Translations under genes and position numbers: made by a program
Assembly: GCA_016792625.1 (NCBI GenBank)
Contig: JAEUKK010000008.1
Coordinates: forward strand, 1-64,000
Length of the DNA stretch: 64,000 nt
Source: Deltaproteobacteria bacterium
GTDB lineage: Bacteria > Myxococcota_A > UBA796 > UBA2385
Direction: 5' to 3'
Shown here: positions 62,923 to 64,000 of the stretch, piece after piece
Layout: every line of letters begins with the position of its first letter
How positions within the stretch are numbered: the stretch's first letter is position 1
Notes under the pieces: generated by a model
Database searches by the model: none
What the model saw: the letters and a program-made list of their open reading frames with translations, nothing else
Told to the model about the DNA's origin: nothing

Positions 62923-64000
62923 ATGGCCCTCATCGACGACATCCCCAAAAACTTTGAACCCAAAGACGTGTGCGACACCATCTACGCGAAGTGGGAGGCG
63001 GGCGGCATGTTCCGCGCCGACCCCAACGCGGGGGGTGAGCCCTACTCCATCGTGATCCCGCCGCCGAACGTGACCGGCAGCCTGCACATGGGGCACGCGC
63101 TGAACAACACGCTGCAGGACGTTCTGGTGCGCTACAAGCGCATGGACGGCTTCAACACCCTCTGGGTGCCGGGCACTGACCACGCCGGCATCGCCACCCA
63201 GTGGATCGTGGAGAAGCAGCTCCGCGCCAAGGGCATCGACCGGCGCGCCATGGGCCGCGAGGCCTTCCTCGAGACGGTGTGGGCTTGGAAGGCCGAGAGC
63301 GGCGGCACCATTACGCACCAGCTGCGCAAGTTGGGCGTGTCCTGCGACTGGAGCCGCGAGCGCTTCACCATGGACGAGGGCCTGTCCCGGGCCGTGATCG
63401 ACGTGTTCGTGAGGTACTACGAAGAGGGCCTGATCTACCGCGCCGAGCGGCTGATCAACTGGGACCCGATCGGCCTGACCGCGCTCTCGGACCTCGAGGT
63501 CGAGGCCGAGGAGGGCGCCGCCGGCGCGCTGTGGAGCTTCGCCTACCCGCTCAGCGCCCCGGCCCCGGACGCCGAGGGCAACGTGGTGACCGAGGTCATC
63601 GTGGCCACCACCCGGCCCGAGACCATGCTCGGCGACACCGCGGTGGCGGTGCACCCCGACGACCCCCGGTTCAAGCACCTCATCGGGAAGACCGTGCGTC
63701 ACCCGATCCTCGACCGCGAGATCCCGATCATCGGCGACGCCATCTTGGTCGACCCGAGCTTCGGCTCTGGCGCGGTGAAGATCACGCCCGCGCATGACTT
63801 CAATGACTTCGAGGTGGGCAAGCGCCACAACCTCCCGATGATCAACATCTTCAACCTCGACGCGACCGTGAACGCCAACGGCGGCCCCTACCAGGGCCTC
63901 GACCGCTTCGTGGCCCGCGACCAAGTGAAGGCCAAAATTGAGGAGCTGGGCTTGTTCCGGGGCAGCCAGCCCCACGTGCTGAACCTGCCGCGCAGCCAGC
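62923..64000 (+). CDS. valS: Valyl-tRNA synthetase (3' end beyond the window)
   Basis: Class I aminoacyl-tRNA synthetase that charges tRNA-Val. The 359 residues present include the start [20 protein letters not shown], the HIGH-type motif in [16 protein letters not shown] (about 46-61), [23 protein letters not shown] and the editing (CP1) domain with [20 protein letters not shown] and [15 protein letters not shown]. All are typical ValRS blocks. GGAG precedes the ATG by six bases. The 199 bases upstream hold an AT-richer patch (about 62842-62870) that may contain its promoter; no T-box is evident. The KMSKS motif and anticodon domain lie outside the window. Confidence 0.96.
   Translation, partial: MALIDDIPKNFEPKDVCDTIYAKWEAGGMFRADPNAGGEPYSIVIPPPNVTGSLHMGHALNNTLQDVLVRYKRMDGFNTLWVPGTDHAGIATQWIVEKQLRAKGIDRRAMGREAFLETVWAWKAESGGTITHQLRKLGVSCDWSRERFTMDEGLSRAVIDVFVRYYEEGLIYRAERLINWDPIGLTALSDLEVEAEEGAAGALWSFAYPLSAPAPDAEGNVVTEVIVATTRPETMLGDTAVAVHPDDPRFKHLIGKTVRHPILDREIPIIGDAILVDPSFGSGAVKITPAHDFNDFEVGKRHNLPMINIFNLDATVNANGGPYQGLDRFVARDQVKAKIEELGLFRGSQPHVLNLPRSQ

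Overview
The window is very GC-rich bacterial chromosome, densely coding on both strands. Lineage markers point to Myxococcota or a close deltaproteobacterial relative: transmembrane Ser/Thr protein kinases, an FHA-GAF-sigma54 activator, many lipoproteins with Asp/Gly/Ser-rich linkers, a MopE-like Asn-Gly-Val-Asp-Asp-Asp-Cys-Asp motif, and a surface protein ending in a MYXO-CTERM-like tail (Cys, hydrophobic helix, Arg cluster). TatBC, outer-membrane-style proteins and LapA indicate a Gram-negative envelope. I saw no insertion sequence, prophage, CRISPR array, rRNA or origin. One tRNA-Leu(CAA) gene is present.

Layout. 1-6 kb: C-terminal end of an unidentified gene, a GT2 glycosyltransferase, a membrane-fused spermidine-synthase-like protein, a HEAT protein, surE and apt. 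5.5-10.1 kb (minus strand): FHA-sigma54 activator, GAF-sigma54 activator, small HEAT-like secreted protein and coaE, with ATGA overlaps between the last three. 10.2-15 kb (minus): transmembrane Ser/Thr kinase followed by lipoproteins and a TPR protein. 15-20.3 kb: ppsR, an SCP2 protein with a CaiB-type CoA-transferase, small membrane proteins and a polytopic membrane protein. 20.7-25.4 kb: lon, then a split biotin-carboxylase/biotin-carrier pair. 25.4-32.6 kb: tatBC, a glutamine amidotransferase interrupted by an in-frame amber codon, a class IV PLP enzyme, a NamZ-like enzyme, a DHFR-like protein and two heme-binding lipoproteins. 32.6-40.7 kb (minus): seven genes, comprising a Dpp-like ABC importer, an envelope TPR protein, a TolB-like propeller and an HD hydrolase. 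40.7-48.2 kb (minus): a transmembrane pseudokinase leading four envelope proteins. 48.4-60.5 kb (plus): lipoprotein, zinc-ribbon/GYF-like/TPR protein, then a tight run of methyltransferase, orphan, LapA, DsbA-like lipoprotein, rsmB, mutS, amidase and xerD. 60.6-64 kb: tRNA-Leu with its terminator, a lipoprotein, a pseudo-receiver protein and the start of valS.

How the genes fit together. Housekeeping functions (nucleotide salvage, CoA synthesis, proteolysis, Tat export, mismatch repair, rRNA methylation, chromosome dimer resolution, valine charging) are mixed with lineage-specific envelope and signalling genes. The most interesting pattern is a pair of similar loci. In both, a single-pass kinase-fold protein with a large extracytoplasmic tail is followed by a lipoprotein with a carboxypeptidase-regulatory-like beta-sandwich and by a TPR-type envelope protein. 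One kinase (13174-15003) has every catalytic residue; the other (45129-48230) has lost VAIK-Lys, HRD-Asp and DFG-Asp. The amber codon at 27578 is the clearest single-base oddity, because the reading frame continues for 51 codons of family-like sequence after it.

Functional calls rest on motif recognition alone; no database search was run.
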